Shown here: one piece after another, positions 9,880 through 22,170 of the stretch
How positions within the stretch are numbered: position 1 is the stretch's first letter
Layout: each line of letters opens with the position of its first letter
NCBI RefSeq assembly: GCF_947179515.1
Contig: NC_067472.1
Span: 163,163,261 to 163,227,260, forward strand
Direction: 5' to 3'
Length of the DNA: 64,000 nucleotides
Origin: Apodemus sylvaticus
Taxonomy: Eukaryota; Chordata; Mammalia; Rodentia; Muridae
Program-made: the position numbers and the translations under genes
The notes under the pieces: model-generated
What the model was told of the DNA's origin: nothing
What the model saw: the letters and a program-made list of their open reading frames with translations, nothing else
The model's database searches: none

Positions 9880-11290
9880 GAGTTTTCTGCACATCCTCTC
9901 CAACAGGTGCCTTCACCTGTTGTTTTGCTCTTAGCCAATCTGATTGGTGTAAGGTTGAATCTCAAGGTTGTTTTGATTTGCATTTCTCTGATCAATTAAG
10001 GACTTTGAACATTTCTTTCTCTGCTTTTCAACTATTTGAGATTCCTCAGTGGTGAAATCTGGGTTTAGTTTTGTACCCTATTTGTAACTGAGATGTTAAA
10101 TGCTTTGGTGATTGGTTTCTTGAGTTCTTTACATACATTGAATATTAGTTTTCTAATGGATGTGAGTTTACTGAAGATATTTTTCCCAATCTGTGTATTG
10201 CTGCTGTTACCATAAAAAAAAAAGTAGTACCAAACATACAGTCCACAGAAGACAAAAGGGTGAATAATTTGAAGTGCACAAGTGAGAACACCTCAGTCCC
10301 ACATGGAAGAAAGAAGACAGGAATCACATTTGGGGTTGGAATAAAAGAACCTGGGAGATAAAATGAACTAATGTGGCTGAGGATGGGTGGAGGGGGAAGG
10401 GGAATGGGAGAGACAGAGAGGGGAGCATGATCTATTAGTGAGTGAATGAAAAGGACTTCAACTCTGAGGGCCAACAGAAAACAATGAAACAGGAAACCTC
10501 AGGAAGTAGGAGAATGATGGGGACCTCCATAATTCAACAGAAACTTAGGAGGTTAGAGACATATAATAGGGGCCCTTAGGTGAAAGGCCCACATTAGGAA
10601 GAGGGAATTTTTAGAGCACAACTCCATCAGGAAGATATGGCATCAAATGAGAGAGAGCTGGGCTATACTGCAGTTAAATCTCTGACCCATAAGTGTTTCT
10701 GTCATAAAGAATTACAGGCATGGAAATGGAGAGGATTCTGAGGAGAAGAAGTTCCAACAACAGGTCCAATGTCAAATCCAGGTTAAGGGAGGTTCCAAGG
10801 CCTGACACTATTACTCAGAATAAGGAGCAGTCACAAAAAGGGACCTTTCCTGTCTGCCCTCCAAAAAATCAAACAAGCAGCTACAAATGTCAGATTCAGA
10901 TATTTGCCCCCAACCAATGGACAGAAGCTGCTGAACCATGTTGTTGAATTAGAGAAGGCTGAAATAAACTGAAGAGAATGGCAATCCTGTAGGAGGACCA
11001 GCACACTCAATCTGGATCTTTAAGTGCAGTGGCCCAGAAAACAGGCTGCATACACTAGTTGACATGAGACCCTCAACTCACATGCAGTAGAGAACTGCCC
11101 AGTTGGTGTTTATTTAGAGATAATGTACCTAACCCTACATAGACTGGAAGCCCTGTAGAGTTTAGAGGACAGGTGTGGAGGGGGTGGAGGGGGGGCTTTG
11201 GAGGAGGTATAGAATGTGGAAGAGTCAGAGGATGAACTGTAAGGAGAATAAAGTAAGAGTGTAAAGAAATACATGTATTAATTAATAAAA
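9880..11290 (+). mobile_element. Lx-like L1 remnant with inverted 5' part (unit 2 copy)
   Basis: Copy of 276-1720: inverted ORF2 piece at about 9880-10205, then sense Lx-type 3'UTR to about 11290. It lacks a short purine-rich piece near 11190 (the gtagggacatccacatgg stretch of unit 1) and a few bases near 11028. Non-coding. Confidence 0.7.
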
Positions 11291-11358
11291 AGGAAAAAAA
11301 TGCAATGAATCTGGTAATGTTGCTATTAGTGCATACTATTATTTGTTTGTTTGTGTTT

Positions 11359-11495
11359 GGAGACAGGATTTCTCTGTATAGATCTGGCTTTCCTGGAAAT
11401 CACTCTGAAGACCGCGCTGGCCATCCAACTCACAAATACCCCTGACTCAGCTTCCCAAGTTCTAGGATTAAAGGCCTGTGACACCAACACCTTCC
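11359..11495 (-). mobile_element. B1 SINE (unit 2 copy)
   Basis: Same insertion as 1782-1920: reversed B1 with ggagacaggatttctctgta and aggattaaaggcc. Confidence 0.85.
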
Positions 11496-11704
11496 TACTG
11501 CTACATTTTCTTATGCATATGTTTCCAAAAGGACCAAGGTCATTTCTATGTTTTTGTTGTTGTTGTTTATTTCTTCTTTTTTATTTGTTTGTTTTGATTT
11601 GTTGTTGTTTCCTAGGAATCTCCAATATGTTCTCTTTACTTGCTAAAGTAATTGACATTCTGACAATGTAAATGTAAACGTGTTGACTGATATTTCAATC
11701 CTTT

Positions 11705-12071
11705 TTTTCCCTCTCTACATCCTTTGTTTACATTCCAAATGATTTCCCTTTCCTAGGTTCTCTCCTCCCCATAAATCCCATAAGCCCTCTTCCCTCTGCC
11801 TATTCCCCAATCAGCCCTCTCCCACTTCTCGGTTTTGGTAATCCTTCCCCCAAATTGTTGCATCAAACCTTTCCAAGACCAGGGTCCTTTCCTTCCTTCT
11901 GCTTGGGAATCAATTGATATGTTGTGTCTTGGGGATTTGAGCTTCTGGGCTAATATCCACTTATCAGTGATTGCATTCGATGTATGTTCTTTTGTGATTG
12001 GGTTACCTCTCTTAGGATGATATCCTCCAGTTCCAAACATTTGCCTAAGATTTTCATGAATTCATTGTTTT
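11705..12071 (-). mobile_element. L1 fragment 1, 3' portion (split by L1a/L1b)
   Basis: The left part of L1 fragment 1. It is interrupted at 12071 and resumes at 24038. The last 14 bases (12058-12071, gaattcattgtttt) are the target-site copy on the left of L1a. Confidence 0.85.
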
Positions 12072-12340
12072 GTTGGGTTTTTTTATTATGATTTTTATTT
12101 GATATATTTTTATTTACATTTCAAATGATTTCCCCTTTCCTAGACCCCCACTCCCTGAAAGTCCCATCAGCCCCATTCCTTCCCCTGTTTTCCCACCCAA
12201 CCCTTCCCACTTTCATGTTCTTGTTTTGTCCTATACTGCTTCACTGAGTCCTTCCAGAACAAGGGGCCACTCCTCCGTTTTTCTTGTACCTCATTTGATG
12301 TGTGGATTATGTTTGGGTATTCCAGTTTTCTAGGATAACA
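12072..12340 (-). other. L1a 3'UTR and A-rich tail
   Basis: The reversed tail starts with T-rich gttgggtttttttattatg. The 3'UTR follows. The ORF2 stop expected after the 'HSLISGY' end is changed (…LISGCYP), so the frame formally reads on into the UTR. Confidence 0.75.
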
Positions 12341-15300
12341 CCCACTTATTAGTGAGTGCATACCATGATTCATCTTTTGATTTTGGGTTACCTCACTTAG
12401 TATGATTTTCTCCAGCTCCATCCATTTGCCTCAAAATTTCATGAACTCATTGTTTCTAATGGCTGATTAGTACTCCATTGTGTATATATACCACATTTTT
12501 TGCATCCACTCTTCTGTTGAGGGATATCTGGGTTCTTTCCAGGTTCTGGCAATTATAAATAGGGCTGCTATGAACATAGTGGAACATGTATCCTTATTAC
12601 GTGCTGGGGAATCTTTTGGGTATATGCCCAGGAGTGGTATAGCAGGAGCTTCTGGAAGTGAGGTGCCCATTTTACAGAGGAACCGCCAGACTGATATACA
12701 GAGTGGTTGTTCCAATTTTCAACCCCACCAGCAGTGGAGGAGTGTTACTCTTTCTCCACATCCTTGCCAACATCTGCGGTCTCCTGAATTTTTAAACATA
12801 GTCATTCTGACTGGTGTAAGGTGAAATCTCAGGGTTGTTTTGATTTGCATTTCCCTAATGACTAATGAAGTTGTGCATCTTTTAAGATGCTTCTCCGCCA
12901 TCCGAAGTTCTTCAGGTGAAAATGCTTTGTTTAACTCTGTACTCCATTTTTGAATCGGGTTATTTGGTTTTCTGGAGTCTAACATCTTGAGTTCTTTATA
13001 TATATTGGATATTAACCCTCTATCTGATGTAGGGGTGGTGAAGATCTTTTCCCAATTTGATTGCCGATTTGCCCTTTGATGGTGTCCTTTGCCTTACAGA
13101 AACTTTGTACTTTTATGAGGTCCCATTTGTCAATTCTTGATATTAGAGCATAAGCTAATGGTGTTCTGTTCAGGAACTTTTCCCCTATACTGATGTCCTC
13201 AAGGGTCTTCCCCAGTTTCTTTTCTATTAGCTTCAGAGTGTCTGGCTTTATGTGAAGGTCCTTGATCCATTTGGAGTTGAGCTTAGTACAAGGAGACAAG
13301 GATGGAATAATTCCCATTCTTCTACATGCTGACCTCCAGTTGAACCACCACCATTTGTTGAAAAGGCTATCTTTTTTCCATTGGATGTTTTCAGCCCCTT
13401 TGTCGAGGATCAAGTGCCCATAGGTGTGTGGGTTCATTTCTGGATCTTCAATCCTGTTCCATTGATCCGCCTGCCTGTCACTGTACCAATAACATGCAGG
13501 TTTTAACACTATTGCTCTGTAGTATTGCTTGAGGTCAGGGATACTGATACCCCCAGAATTTCTTTTATTATTGAGAATAGTTTTAGCTATCCTGGGTTTT
13601 TTGTTATTCCAGATGAATTTGAGGATTGCTCTTTCTAACTCTGTGAAGAATTGAGTTGGGATTTTGATGGGTATTGCATTGAATCTGTATATTGCTTTTG
13701 GCAAAATGATCATTTTAACTATGTTAATCCTGCCGATCCATGAGCATGGGAGGTTTTTCCATTTTTTGAGGTCTTCTTCCTTTTCCTTCTTCATAGTCTT
13801 GAAGTTCTTGTCATACAGATCTTTCACATGTTTGGTAAGAGTCACCCCAATGTACTTCATACGGTTTGTGCTATTGTGAAGGGGGTCATTTCCCTAACTT
13901 CTTTCTTATCCTGCTTATCCTTTGAGTATAGGAAAGCTACTGATTTGCTTGGGTTGATTTTATAACCTGCCACTTTGCTGAAGTTGTTTATCAGCTGTAG
14001 GAGTTCTCTAATGGAGTTTTTTGGGTCCCTTGGGTAGACTATCATATCATCTGCAAATAATGATAGTTTGACTTCTTCCTTTCCAATTTGTATCCCTTTG
14101 ACCTCCTTATGTTGTCTAGTTGCCTAGCTAGTACATCAAGTGCAATATTGAAAAGATAAGGAGAAAGGGGGCAGCCCTGTCTAGTCCCTGATTTTAGTGG
14201 GATTGCTTCAAGTTTCTCTCCATTTAGTTTTATGCTGGCTACCGGTTTGCTGTATATTGCTTTTACTATGCTTAGGTATGGGCCTTGAATTCCTGTTCTT
14301 TCCAAGACTTTAAGCATGAAAGGATGCTGAATTTTGTCAAATGTTTTTTCAGCATCCAATGAAATGACCATGTGGTTTTTTTCTTTGAGTTTGTTTATGT
14401 AGTGGATTGCATTGATGGATTTCTCTATATTGAACCAACCCTGAATCCCTGGGATAAAGCCTACTTGATCATGGTGGATGATCATTTTGATGTGTTCTTG
14501 GATTCTACTGGCAAGAATTTTATTGAGTATATCTGCATCGATGTTCATAAGTGAAATTAGACTGAAGTTATCTTTCTTTGTTGGATCGTTGTGTGGTTTT
14601 AGTATCAGCGTAATTGTCGCTTCGTAGAAGGAATTGGGTAGTGTTCCTTCTGTTTCTATTTTGTGGAATAGTTTGAAGAGTATTGGTGTTAGGTCTTCTT
14701 TGAAGGTCTGATAGAATTCTGCACAGAAACCATCTGGTCCTGTGCTTATTTTGGTTGGAAGACTTTCTATGACCCTTTCTATTTCTTTAGGGGTTATGGG
14801 ACTGTTTAGATGATCTATTTGGTCTTGATTTAATTTTGGTATTTGGTATCTGTCAAAGAAATTGTCAGTTTCCTCCAGATTCTCCAGTTGTGCTGAGTAT
14901 AGGCTTTTGTAGTAGGATCTGATGATTTTTTGGATTTCCTCAGTTTCTGTTGTAATATCTCCCTTTTCATTTCTAATTTTGTTAATTTGGATACTTTCTC
15001 TGTGCCCTTTGGTCAGTCTAGCTAAGGGTTTATCTATCTTGTTGATTTTCTCAAAGAACCAGCTCCTGGAATCATTGATTCTTTGTATGGTTCTCTTTGT
15101 TTCCACTTGATTGATTTCAGCCCTGAGTTTGATGATTTCCTGTCTTCTACTCCTCCTGGGTGAAATAGCTTCTTTTTGTTCCAGGGCTTTTAGGTGTATC
15201 GTTAAGTTGCTAGTGTATGCTCTCTCCATTTTCTTTTTGGAGGCACAGTTTTATAAATGAGTCTCTGATTTCTTTCTTTATTTCTTCTTTGGCCAAGGTG

Positions 15301-16077
15301 CCATTGAGTAGAGTATTGTTCAGCCTCCATGTATATGTGGGCTATCTATTGTTTTTGATGCTATTGAAAACCACTGTTATACCATAGTGATCTGATAGGA
15401 GGCATGGGATTAGTTCAATAATCTTGTATTTGTTGAGGTTTGTCTTGTGACCAATTATATGGTCGATTTTGGAGAAGGTACCATGAGGTGCTGAGAAAAA
15501 GGTATATTCTTTTGCTTTAGGGTGAAATATTCTATAAATATCAGTCAAATCCAATTGGTCCAAAGCTTCAATTAGTTTTACTGTGTCCCTGTTTAGTTTC
15601 TGTTTTCCTGATTGATCCATTGAGGAGAGTGGAGTGTTGAAGTCGCCCACAATTATTGTTTTATGTGAAATGTGTGCTTTGAGCTTAAGTAAAGTTTCTT
15701 TTACGAATGGGGGATGCCCTTGCATTTGGCGAATATATGTTCAGAATTGAAAGTTCTTCTTGGTGGATTTTTCCTTTGGCCAACAAGAAGTGTCCCTCAG
15801 TGTCTCTTTTGATGACTTTAGATTGAAAGTCAATTTTATCTGATATTAGAATGGCTACTCCGGCTCATTTCCCAAGACCATTTGCTTGTAAAATTGTCTT
15901 CCAGCCTTTTACTCTAAGGTAGTTTTTGTCTTTGACATTTAGGTGTGTTTCCTGTATGCAGCAAAATGTAGGGTCCTGTTTCCTTATCCAGTCTGGTAGT
16001 CTATGTCTTTTTATTGGGGAATTGAGTCCATTGGTGTTAAGAGATATTAAGGAATAGTGACTGTGACTTCCTGTCAT
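12341..16077 (-). pseudogene. L1a ORF2 (endonuclease-reverse transcriptase), degenerate
   Basis: L1 ORF2 encodes the endonuclease and reverse transcriptase that carry out target-primed reverse transcription. Visible parts on the minus strand: endonuclease start MTGSHSHYSLISLNTNGLN at 16077, 'VGDFNTPLSSMD' and 'SDHYG' near 15650 and 15380; reverse transcriptase words 'DPTKKDNFSLISLMNIDA', 'TRQGCPLSPYLFNI' (about 14160-14200) and the catalytic FADD (about 14046-14060); then the C-terminal 'PCSWIGRINIVKM' (about 13720-13770) and 'WWFNWRSACRRM' text. The reading frame changes between 16077, 15725, 15229, 14045, 13860 and 12985, so at least five frameshifts exist. It is a dead gene. Confidence 0.9.
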
Positions 16078-16138
16078 TTTTGATGTTATTTTTATATTTG
16101 AGTGGTTATCTTCTTTTGGTTTTGATGAAGGAAGGTTA

Positions 16139-17371
16139 CTATCTTGCTTTTTCCAGGGTGTAGTTTCCCTCCTTGTATTGGAGTTTTCCTCCTATTATTC
16201 TTTGCAGAGCTGGGTTTGTGGAAAGAGGTTGTGTAAATTTGGTTTTGTCGTGGAATGTCTTGGTTTCTCCATCTATTGTGATTGAGAGTTTTGCTGGGTA
16301 TAGTAGTTTTGGCTGGCATTTGTGTTCTCTTAGAGTCTGCATGAGATTTGCCCAGGATCTTCTAACTTTCATGGTCTCTGGTGAGAAGTCTGGTGTGATT
16401 CTGATAGGTCTTCCTTTATATGTTACTTGGCCTTTTTCTCTTACTGCCTTTAATATTCTTTTTTTGTTTAGTGCATTTGGGGTTTTAATTATTATGTGGC
16501 AAGAGGTATTTCTGCTCAGATTCAGTCTGTTTGGAGGTCTGTAGGCTTCTTGAATATTCATAAGTATCTCTTTCTTTAAGTTGGGAAAATTTTCTTCCAT
16601 AATTTTGTTGAAGATATTTGCTGGCCTTTTCAGTTGTAAATCTTCACTCTCATCTATACCTATAATCCTTAGGTTTGGTCTTCTCATTGTATCCTGGATT
16701 TCCTGAATGCTCTGTGATACAAGCTTTTTGCATTTTGCATTTTCTTTGATTGTTGAGTCAATGGTTTCTATGGTATCTTCGGCATCTGAGATTCTTTCTT
16801 CCATCTCTTGTATTCTATTGTTTATATTTGCATCTATGGCCCCTGATTTCTACTCAAGGTTTTCTATCTCCAAAGTTGTCTCCCTTTGTGATTTCTTAGT
16901 TTTTTCTACTTCTGTTTTTAGATCCAGGATGGTTTTTCTCAGCTCCATCATTTGTTTGTTTGTGTTTTCCTGTAATTCTTTAAGAGATTTTTGTGTTTCC
17001 TCTTTCATGACTTTTGCCTGCTTATCCATGTTCTCCTGCATTTCTTTAAGTTTTTTTTTCTTTTTTTGCATTTCTTCTTTATTGGCTTCTATCTCTTGAG
17101 CCTTATTCTCCTGTATTTCTTTAAGTGATTTTTGTGTTTCCATTATACAGGTTTCTAGCTTATTCATGTTCCCCTGTGTTTCTTTAAGAAATTCATTTAT
17201 GTCCTTTTTGTGTTCTTCTAGCAGCATCATGACCAGTGATTTTAAATCCAAATCTTGTTTCTCTGGTGTGTTGGCATAACCAAGACTTGCTGATGTTGGA
17301 GAGTTTGGTTCAGATGCTGCCATATTGCCTAGATTTCTGTTAATAGCGTTTCTGCATTTTCCCTTTGCCAT
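16139..17371 (-). pseudogene. L1a ORF1 (RNA-binding protein), one nonsense codon
   Basis: ORF1p coats L1 RNA as a trimer. Start ATG at 17371 (MAKGKCRNAINRN), N-terminal tail, then a coiled coil rich in repeated 'ETQKSLKEIQEN'-type heptads (about residues 50-160). The RRM and C-terminal domain follow ('RRPNLRIIGIDESED', 'REKGQVTYKGRPIRITPDFS', 'REHKCQPKLLYPAKLS'). The total is about 410 codons in one frame, the usual rodent length plus extra coiled-coil repeats. The only break is an in-frame TAG at 16847-16849 (codon about 175), where the sister copies have a lysine codon. A lysine/A-rich run near 17045-17070 replaces one repeat. Confidence 0.9.
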
Positions 17372-18447
17372 CTTGTTCTCTGGAGTTAGTTAGTCCTGTC
17401 TCTGGCTGGTGTTTGAGCCTTCTGGGGGGGGGGGAGGCTCTGGGGCTATTTCTGCAACACTAGATGGCTGGGTTTCCCCTGTAGCAGATTGCTGATGTGC
17501 TGTCCTCCTCTTGGGTGCCCTTGTAACCCTAGTGTGCTTTGCCCCAGATTGTGTCTGTGAACAAGATGCTGCCCATTTGCTCCTTCAGGGAGTGCTGAAG
17601 GCTGTATGCTGCCAGGATCTTTTCCTTGTGCTGATCACTCTGCTGGGCAGCCGATCTCCCAACCGGGTTGCTGCACACAAGGCTAGCCTACCTTCTCAGG
17701 CCCTGAGCCTAGGCAAAAGCCTGGCAGGCCAAGGTCTGAGCAAAGTTCCCCTCGGGCTATGACTGTTAATTGGTTCTGTCAGATGGCCATGATGGCAGGC
17801 TTGTGTGCATGCTCCCTGAAAGTGCCAGGAGAGTCTGCTGAGGTAACAACCTCCTGGGCAGGTTGACAAACAAATGGCCCACGGAGCATCCCAGTTTTTG
17901 GGGTCAGTCCAGGGCCTGTTGGGGCCTAGACCTCCCACTATGTTAGCCTTGGGCTATGCCTGTTAGCCAGCTTTGCCTGCTAGCACTCTCTGGCTTCCTG
18001 TAGGCAAAATGGTGGTACACATGCTGGCCCGGGCAAAAAAATCTGACAGCTGGGTCGGCACCCCGATGCCCTCCCTCCTACCCCCCAGAAGCCCAGGGCC
18101 TGGGTGCAGGCCAATGTTTGTTGGGCTTAGACTCCTGCGATGTTGGCCTTGGGTTATGTTTGCATGCCTCAGTCTGTCTAATCTCTCTGAAGTCCGCAAA
18201 CCAAGATGGAGATGAGTCTTTTGTGACTGGCGGGAGGCAGAGTTCTGAAGTGGCTTCTGTGTGGTGAAAGGCACCATAAATCAGCTGCTGCTTGCAGCCT
18301 GGCTGACCAGCGAAGGTCAGTGGTCGTGGGGGCAGGGCCTAACTGGACCCTGTGTCACCTTGGTACCACTGCTGATGGCCCTTCAGCTCGACCAGCCACT
18401 GCTGTGCTGCTGGTGCTCAACCTGCACCTTTCTATAACCCGATAATA
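17372..18447 (-). promoter_or_regulatory. L1a 5'UTR with ~200-bp promoter monomers
   Basis: GC-rich, non-coding, directly upstream of ORF1. The landmark 'ctcgggctat/cttgggctat/cttgggttat' recurs at 17751, 17948 and 18148 (spacing 197 and 200 bp), with similar flanking text (ccagggcctg…ttagac…cgatgttggcc). This indicates about three tandem monomers. Mouse L1 promoters are built of monomers of about 200 bp; that these repeats act as a promoter is inference. A G/C run lies at 17424-17433. Confidence 0.7.
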
Positions 18448-18461
18448 GAATTCACTGTTTT
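18448..18461. repeat. Middle target-site copy between L1a and L1b
   Basis: gaattcactgtttt, one mismatch from the left copy (12058-12071). It lies exactly between the 5' end of L1a and the 3' tail of L1b. With the right copy (24024-24037, gaattgattgtttt) it makes three direct copies for two elements. Confidence 0.85.
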
Positions 18462-18721
18462 TTTTAATATTTTTATTTTCTATATTCTTTGTTTACATTC
18501 CAAATGATTTCCCCTTTCCCGGATCCCCCCTCCCCATATGCCCCATAAACCTTCTTCTCTCCATCCCTTCTCCAATCACCTCCCTCCTTTTTTTCTCTGT
18601 CCATATATTCCCCTCCAATGCTAGATCAATCCTTTCCAGGATCAGGACCTTCTCCATACTTCTTCATGGGAGTCATTTGTTATATGATTTATGCTTTGGA
18701 TATTCAGGGATTCTGGGCTAA

Positions 18722-21700
18722 TTAATATCCACTTATCAGAGATTGCATTCCATGTGTATTCTTTTGTGACTGTGTTGCCTCACTTAGGATGATATTTTCC
18801 TGATCAAACCATTTGCCTAAAAATTTTGTGAATTCGTTGTTTCTAATTGCTGAGTAGTATTCCATTGTGTAAATATACCACATTTTCTGTATCCATTCCT
18901 CCTTTGAGGGGCATCTGGGTTCTTTCCAGCTTCTGGCTATTATAAATAAGCCTGCTATGAACATAATGGAGCATGTGTCTTTATTGCATGCCGGGGAATC
19001 CTTTGGGTATATGCCCAGGAGATGTATAGCAGGGTCCTCTGGAAATGTCATGTGCAGTTTTCTGAGGAACCGCCAGATTGATTTGCAAAGTGGTTGTACC
19101 ATCTTACAGGCCCACCAGCAGTGGAGGAGTGTTCCTCTTTCTTCACAACCTTGCCAACACCTGCTGTCTCCTGAGTTTTGACCTTAGCCATTCTGACTGG
19201 TGTAAGGTGAAATCTCAGCGTTGTTTTGATGTGCATTTCCCTAATGACTAATGATGTTGAGCACTTCTTAAGGTGCCTCTCGGCCATCAGAATTTCTTCA
19301 GGTGAAAATTCTTTGTTTAGATCTGTACCCCATTTTTATTAGGGTTATTTGGTTCCCTGGGGTCTAACTTCTTGAGTTCCTTGTATATATTGGATATTAG
19401 CCCTCTATCAGATGTAGGGTTGGTGAATATCCTTTCCCAATTTGATGGTTGCCGTTTTGTCCTTTTAACAGTGTCCTTTGCCTTACAGAAACTTTGTAAT
19501 TTTATGAGGTCCCATTTGTCAATTCTTGATCTTAGACCATACGCTATTGGTGATCTGTTTAGGAACTTTTTCCCCGTGCCCATGTCCTCTAGGGTCTTCC
19601 CCAGTTTCTTTTCTATTAGTTTCAGTGTGTCTCATTTTACATGGAGGTCCTTGATCCACTTGGAGTGAAGTTTAGTACATGGAGATAACAATGGATCAAT
19701 TCACATTCTTCTGTATGCTGACCTCCATTGGACCAGCACCATTTGTTGAAAAGGCTATCTTTTTTCCACTGGATGTTTTTGTCTCCTTTGTCAAAGATCA
19801 AGTGACCATAGGTGTGTGGGTTCATTTCTGGATCTTCAATTCTATTCCATTGGTCCACTTGTCTGTCACTGTGCCAATACCATGCAGTTTATAACACTAT
19901 TGCTCTGTAGTATAGCTTGAATTCAGGGATACTGATTCCCCCAGAATTTCTTTTGTTGTTGAAAATAGTTTTAGCTATCCTGGGTTTTTTTTTTATTCCA
20001 GATGAATATGAGAATTGCTTTTTCTAACTCTGTGAAGAACTGAGTTGGGATTTTGATGGAGATTGCATTGAATCTGTAGATGTTTAGGTATGGGCCTTGA
20101 TTTCCTGTTCTTTCCAAGACATTTAGCATGTAAGGATGATGAATTTTGTCAAATGCTTTTTCTGCATCTAATGAGATGATCATACGATTTTTTTCTTTGA
20201 GTTTGTTTATGTAGTGGATAGCATTGATGGATTTCTTTATATTGAACCATCCCTGCATCCCTGGGATGAAGCCTACTTGATCATGGTGGATGATTGTTTT
20301 GATGTGTTCTTGGATTCAGTTGGCAAGAATTTTATTAAGTATTTTTGCATCAATATTCATAAAAGAAATTGGCCTGAAGTTCTCTTTCTTTGTTGGATCT
20401 TTGTGTGGTTTTGGTATCAGCATAATTGTGGCTTCATAGAATGAGTTGGGGAGAGTTCCTTCAGTATTGGTGTTAGGTCTTCTATGAAGGTTTGATAGAA
20501 TTCTGCACTGAAGATATCTGATCCCATGCTTTTTTTGGTTTGGAGACTTTCTATGACCGTTTTTATTTCTTCAGGTGTTTTGGGACTGTTTAGTTGATTT
20601 ATTTGATTCTGATTTAGTTTTGTTGTCAGATATCTGTCTAGGAAAATGTCCATTTCCACCAGATTCTCCACTTGTGTTGAGTATAGGCTTTTGTAGTAGG
20701 TTCTAACGATTTTTTGAATTTCCTCAGTTTCTGTTGTTATATCTCCCTTTTCATTTCTAACTTTGTTAATCTGGATACTGTCTCTGTGCAGTTTCGTTAG
20801 TCTGGCTAAGGGTTTATCTATCTTGTTGATTTTCTCAAAGAACAAGCTCCTGATTTTGATGATTCTTTGTGTGGTTCTCTTTGTTTCTACTTGATTGATT
20901 TCAGCCCTATGTTTGATGATTTCCTGACTTCTACTCCTCATGGGTGAAATAGCTTCTTTTTGTTCCAGGGCTTTTAGGTGTGTCATTAAGCTGTTAGTGT
21001 ATGCTCTCTCCATTTCCTTTTTGGAGGCACTCAGGGCTATGAGTTTTCCTCTTAGCACTGCTTTCATTGTGTCCCATAGATTTGGGTATGTTGTGTCTTC
21101 ATTTTCATTAAGTTCTAAAAAGTCTTTAATTTCATTCTTTATTTCTTCCTTGGCCAAGGAATCATTGAGTAGAATATTGTTCAGTTTCCACGTGTATGTC
21201 GGGTTTCTGTTGTTTTTGTTGCTATTGAAGACCACTTTTACTCCATAGTGATCTGATAAGAGGCATGGGATTAGTTCGATCTTCTTATATTTGTTGAGGT
21301 CTGTCTTGTGACCAATTATATGGTCGATTTTGGAGAAGGTACCATGAGGTGCTGAGAAAAAGGTATATTCTTTTGCTTTAGCATAGAATGTTCTATATAT
21401 ATCTCTTTAAACTAATTCGTCCAAAGCTTCAATTAGTTTCATTGTGTCCCTATTCAGTTTCTGTTTTCCTATTTGGTCCATTGAGGAAAGTGCAGTGTTG
21501 AAGTCACCCACAATTATTGTGTTAGGTGCAATGTGTGCTTTGAGCTTTAATAAAGTTTCTTTTATGAATGAGGGTTCCCTTGCATTTGGAGCATAGATGT
21601 TCAGGATTGAGAGTTCTTCTTGTTGTATTTTTCCTTTGACCAGCAAGACGTGTCCCTCAGAGTCTCTTTTGATGACTTTGGGTTGAAAGTCAATTTTTTT

Positions 21701-22111
21701 TATTTGTTTTTTTTTTCCCCGAGACAGGGTTTCTCTGTATAGCCCAGGCTGTCCTGGAACTCACTCTTGTAGACCAGGCTGGCCTTGAACTCAGAAATTC
21801 GCCTGCCTCTGCCTCCCAGAGTGCTGGGATTACAGGCGTATGCCACCACTGCCCGGCTGAAAGTCAATTTTATCTGATATTAGAATGGCTACTCCAGCTT
21901 GTTTTCTGAGACCATTTGCTTGTAAAATTGTCTTCCAGCCTTTTACTCTAAGGTAGTCTTTGTCTTTGACCCTGAGGTGTATTTCCTGTATGCAGCAAAA
22001 TGTAGGGTCCTGTTTACTTATCCAGTCAGTTAGTCTATGTCTTTTTATTGGGGCATTGAGTCCATTGATGTTAACAGATATTAAGGAATAGGGATTGTTT
22101 CTTTCTGTCAT
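18722..22111 (-). pseudogene. L1b ORF2, degenerate, catalytic centre deleted
   Basis: Starts at 22111 (MTERNNPYSLISVNINGLNAP) and ends with 'LISGY' stop at 18722. The endonuclease region is split by a B1 insertion (21698-21857). The reverse transcriptase N-terminus is seen at 21235-20417. At about 20088 the text jumps (aatctgtaga to tgtttaggtatggg), removing roughly 0.58 kb relative to L1a, including the 'QGCPLSP' and FADD motifs. The C-terminal domain is present but frame-broken (19858-19048). No reverse transcriptase activity is possible. Confidence 0.88.
21698..21857 (-). mobile_element. B1 SINE inserted in L1b ORF2 (with TSD)
   Basis: A well-preserved reversed B1 (gagacagggtttctctgtatag … gtgctgggattacaggcgtatgcc) with a T-rich reversed A tail at 21698-21716. 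Perfect 14-bp target duplication tgaaagtcaatttt at 21684-21697 and 21858-21871. The inverted relative of L1b reads straight through this site (near 38462-38485), so the B1 is younger than the inverted duplication. Confidence 0.95.
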
Positions 22112-22170
22112 TTTTGCTGTTATTTTTTAAATTTGATTGGTTAACTTCTTTTGGGTTTGATAAGAGAAGG

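Larger units (their letters stand above)
12072..18447 (-). mobile_element. L1a: nearly full-length L1
   Basis: Minus-strand L1 of about 6.4 kb: 5'UTR with tandem promoter monomers (17372-18447), ORF1 (17371-16139), a 61-bp gap, ORF2 (16077 to about 12340), 3'UTR and A-rich tail (12072-12340). It is flanked by 14-bp target copies at 12058-12071 (gaattcattgtttt) and 18448-18461 (gaattcactgtttt). ORF1 is broken by one nonsense codon; ORF2 has at least five frameshifts plus stops, so the element cannot move by itself now. An inverted duplicate lies at 40885-46779. Confidence 0.9.

Noticed and set aside
13012..13860. 282-codon open frame as a separate gene
   Set aside because: It is the C-terminal third of L1a ORF2 (words such as PCSWIGRINIVKM), separated from the rest only by frameshifts.
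17511..18277. Frames in GC-rich DNA near 17511-18277
   Set aside because: The region is an L1 5'UTR with tandem monomers; the open frames reflect high GC content and differ between copies.
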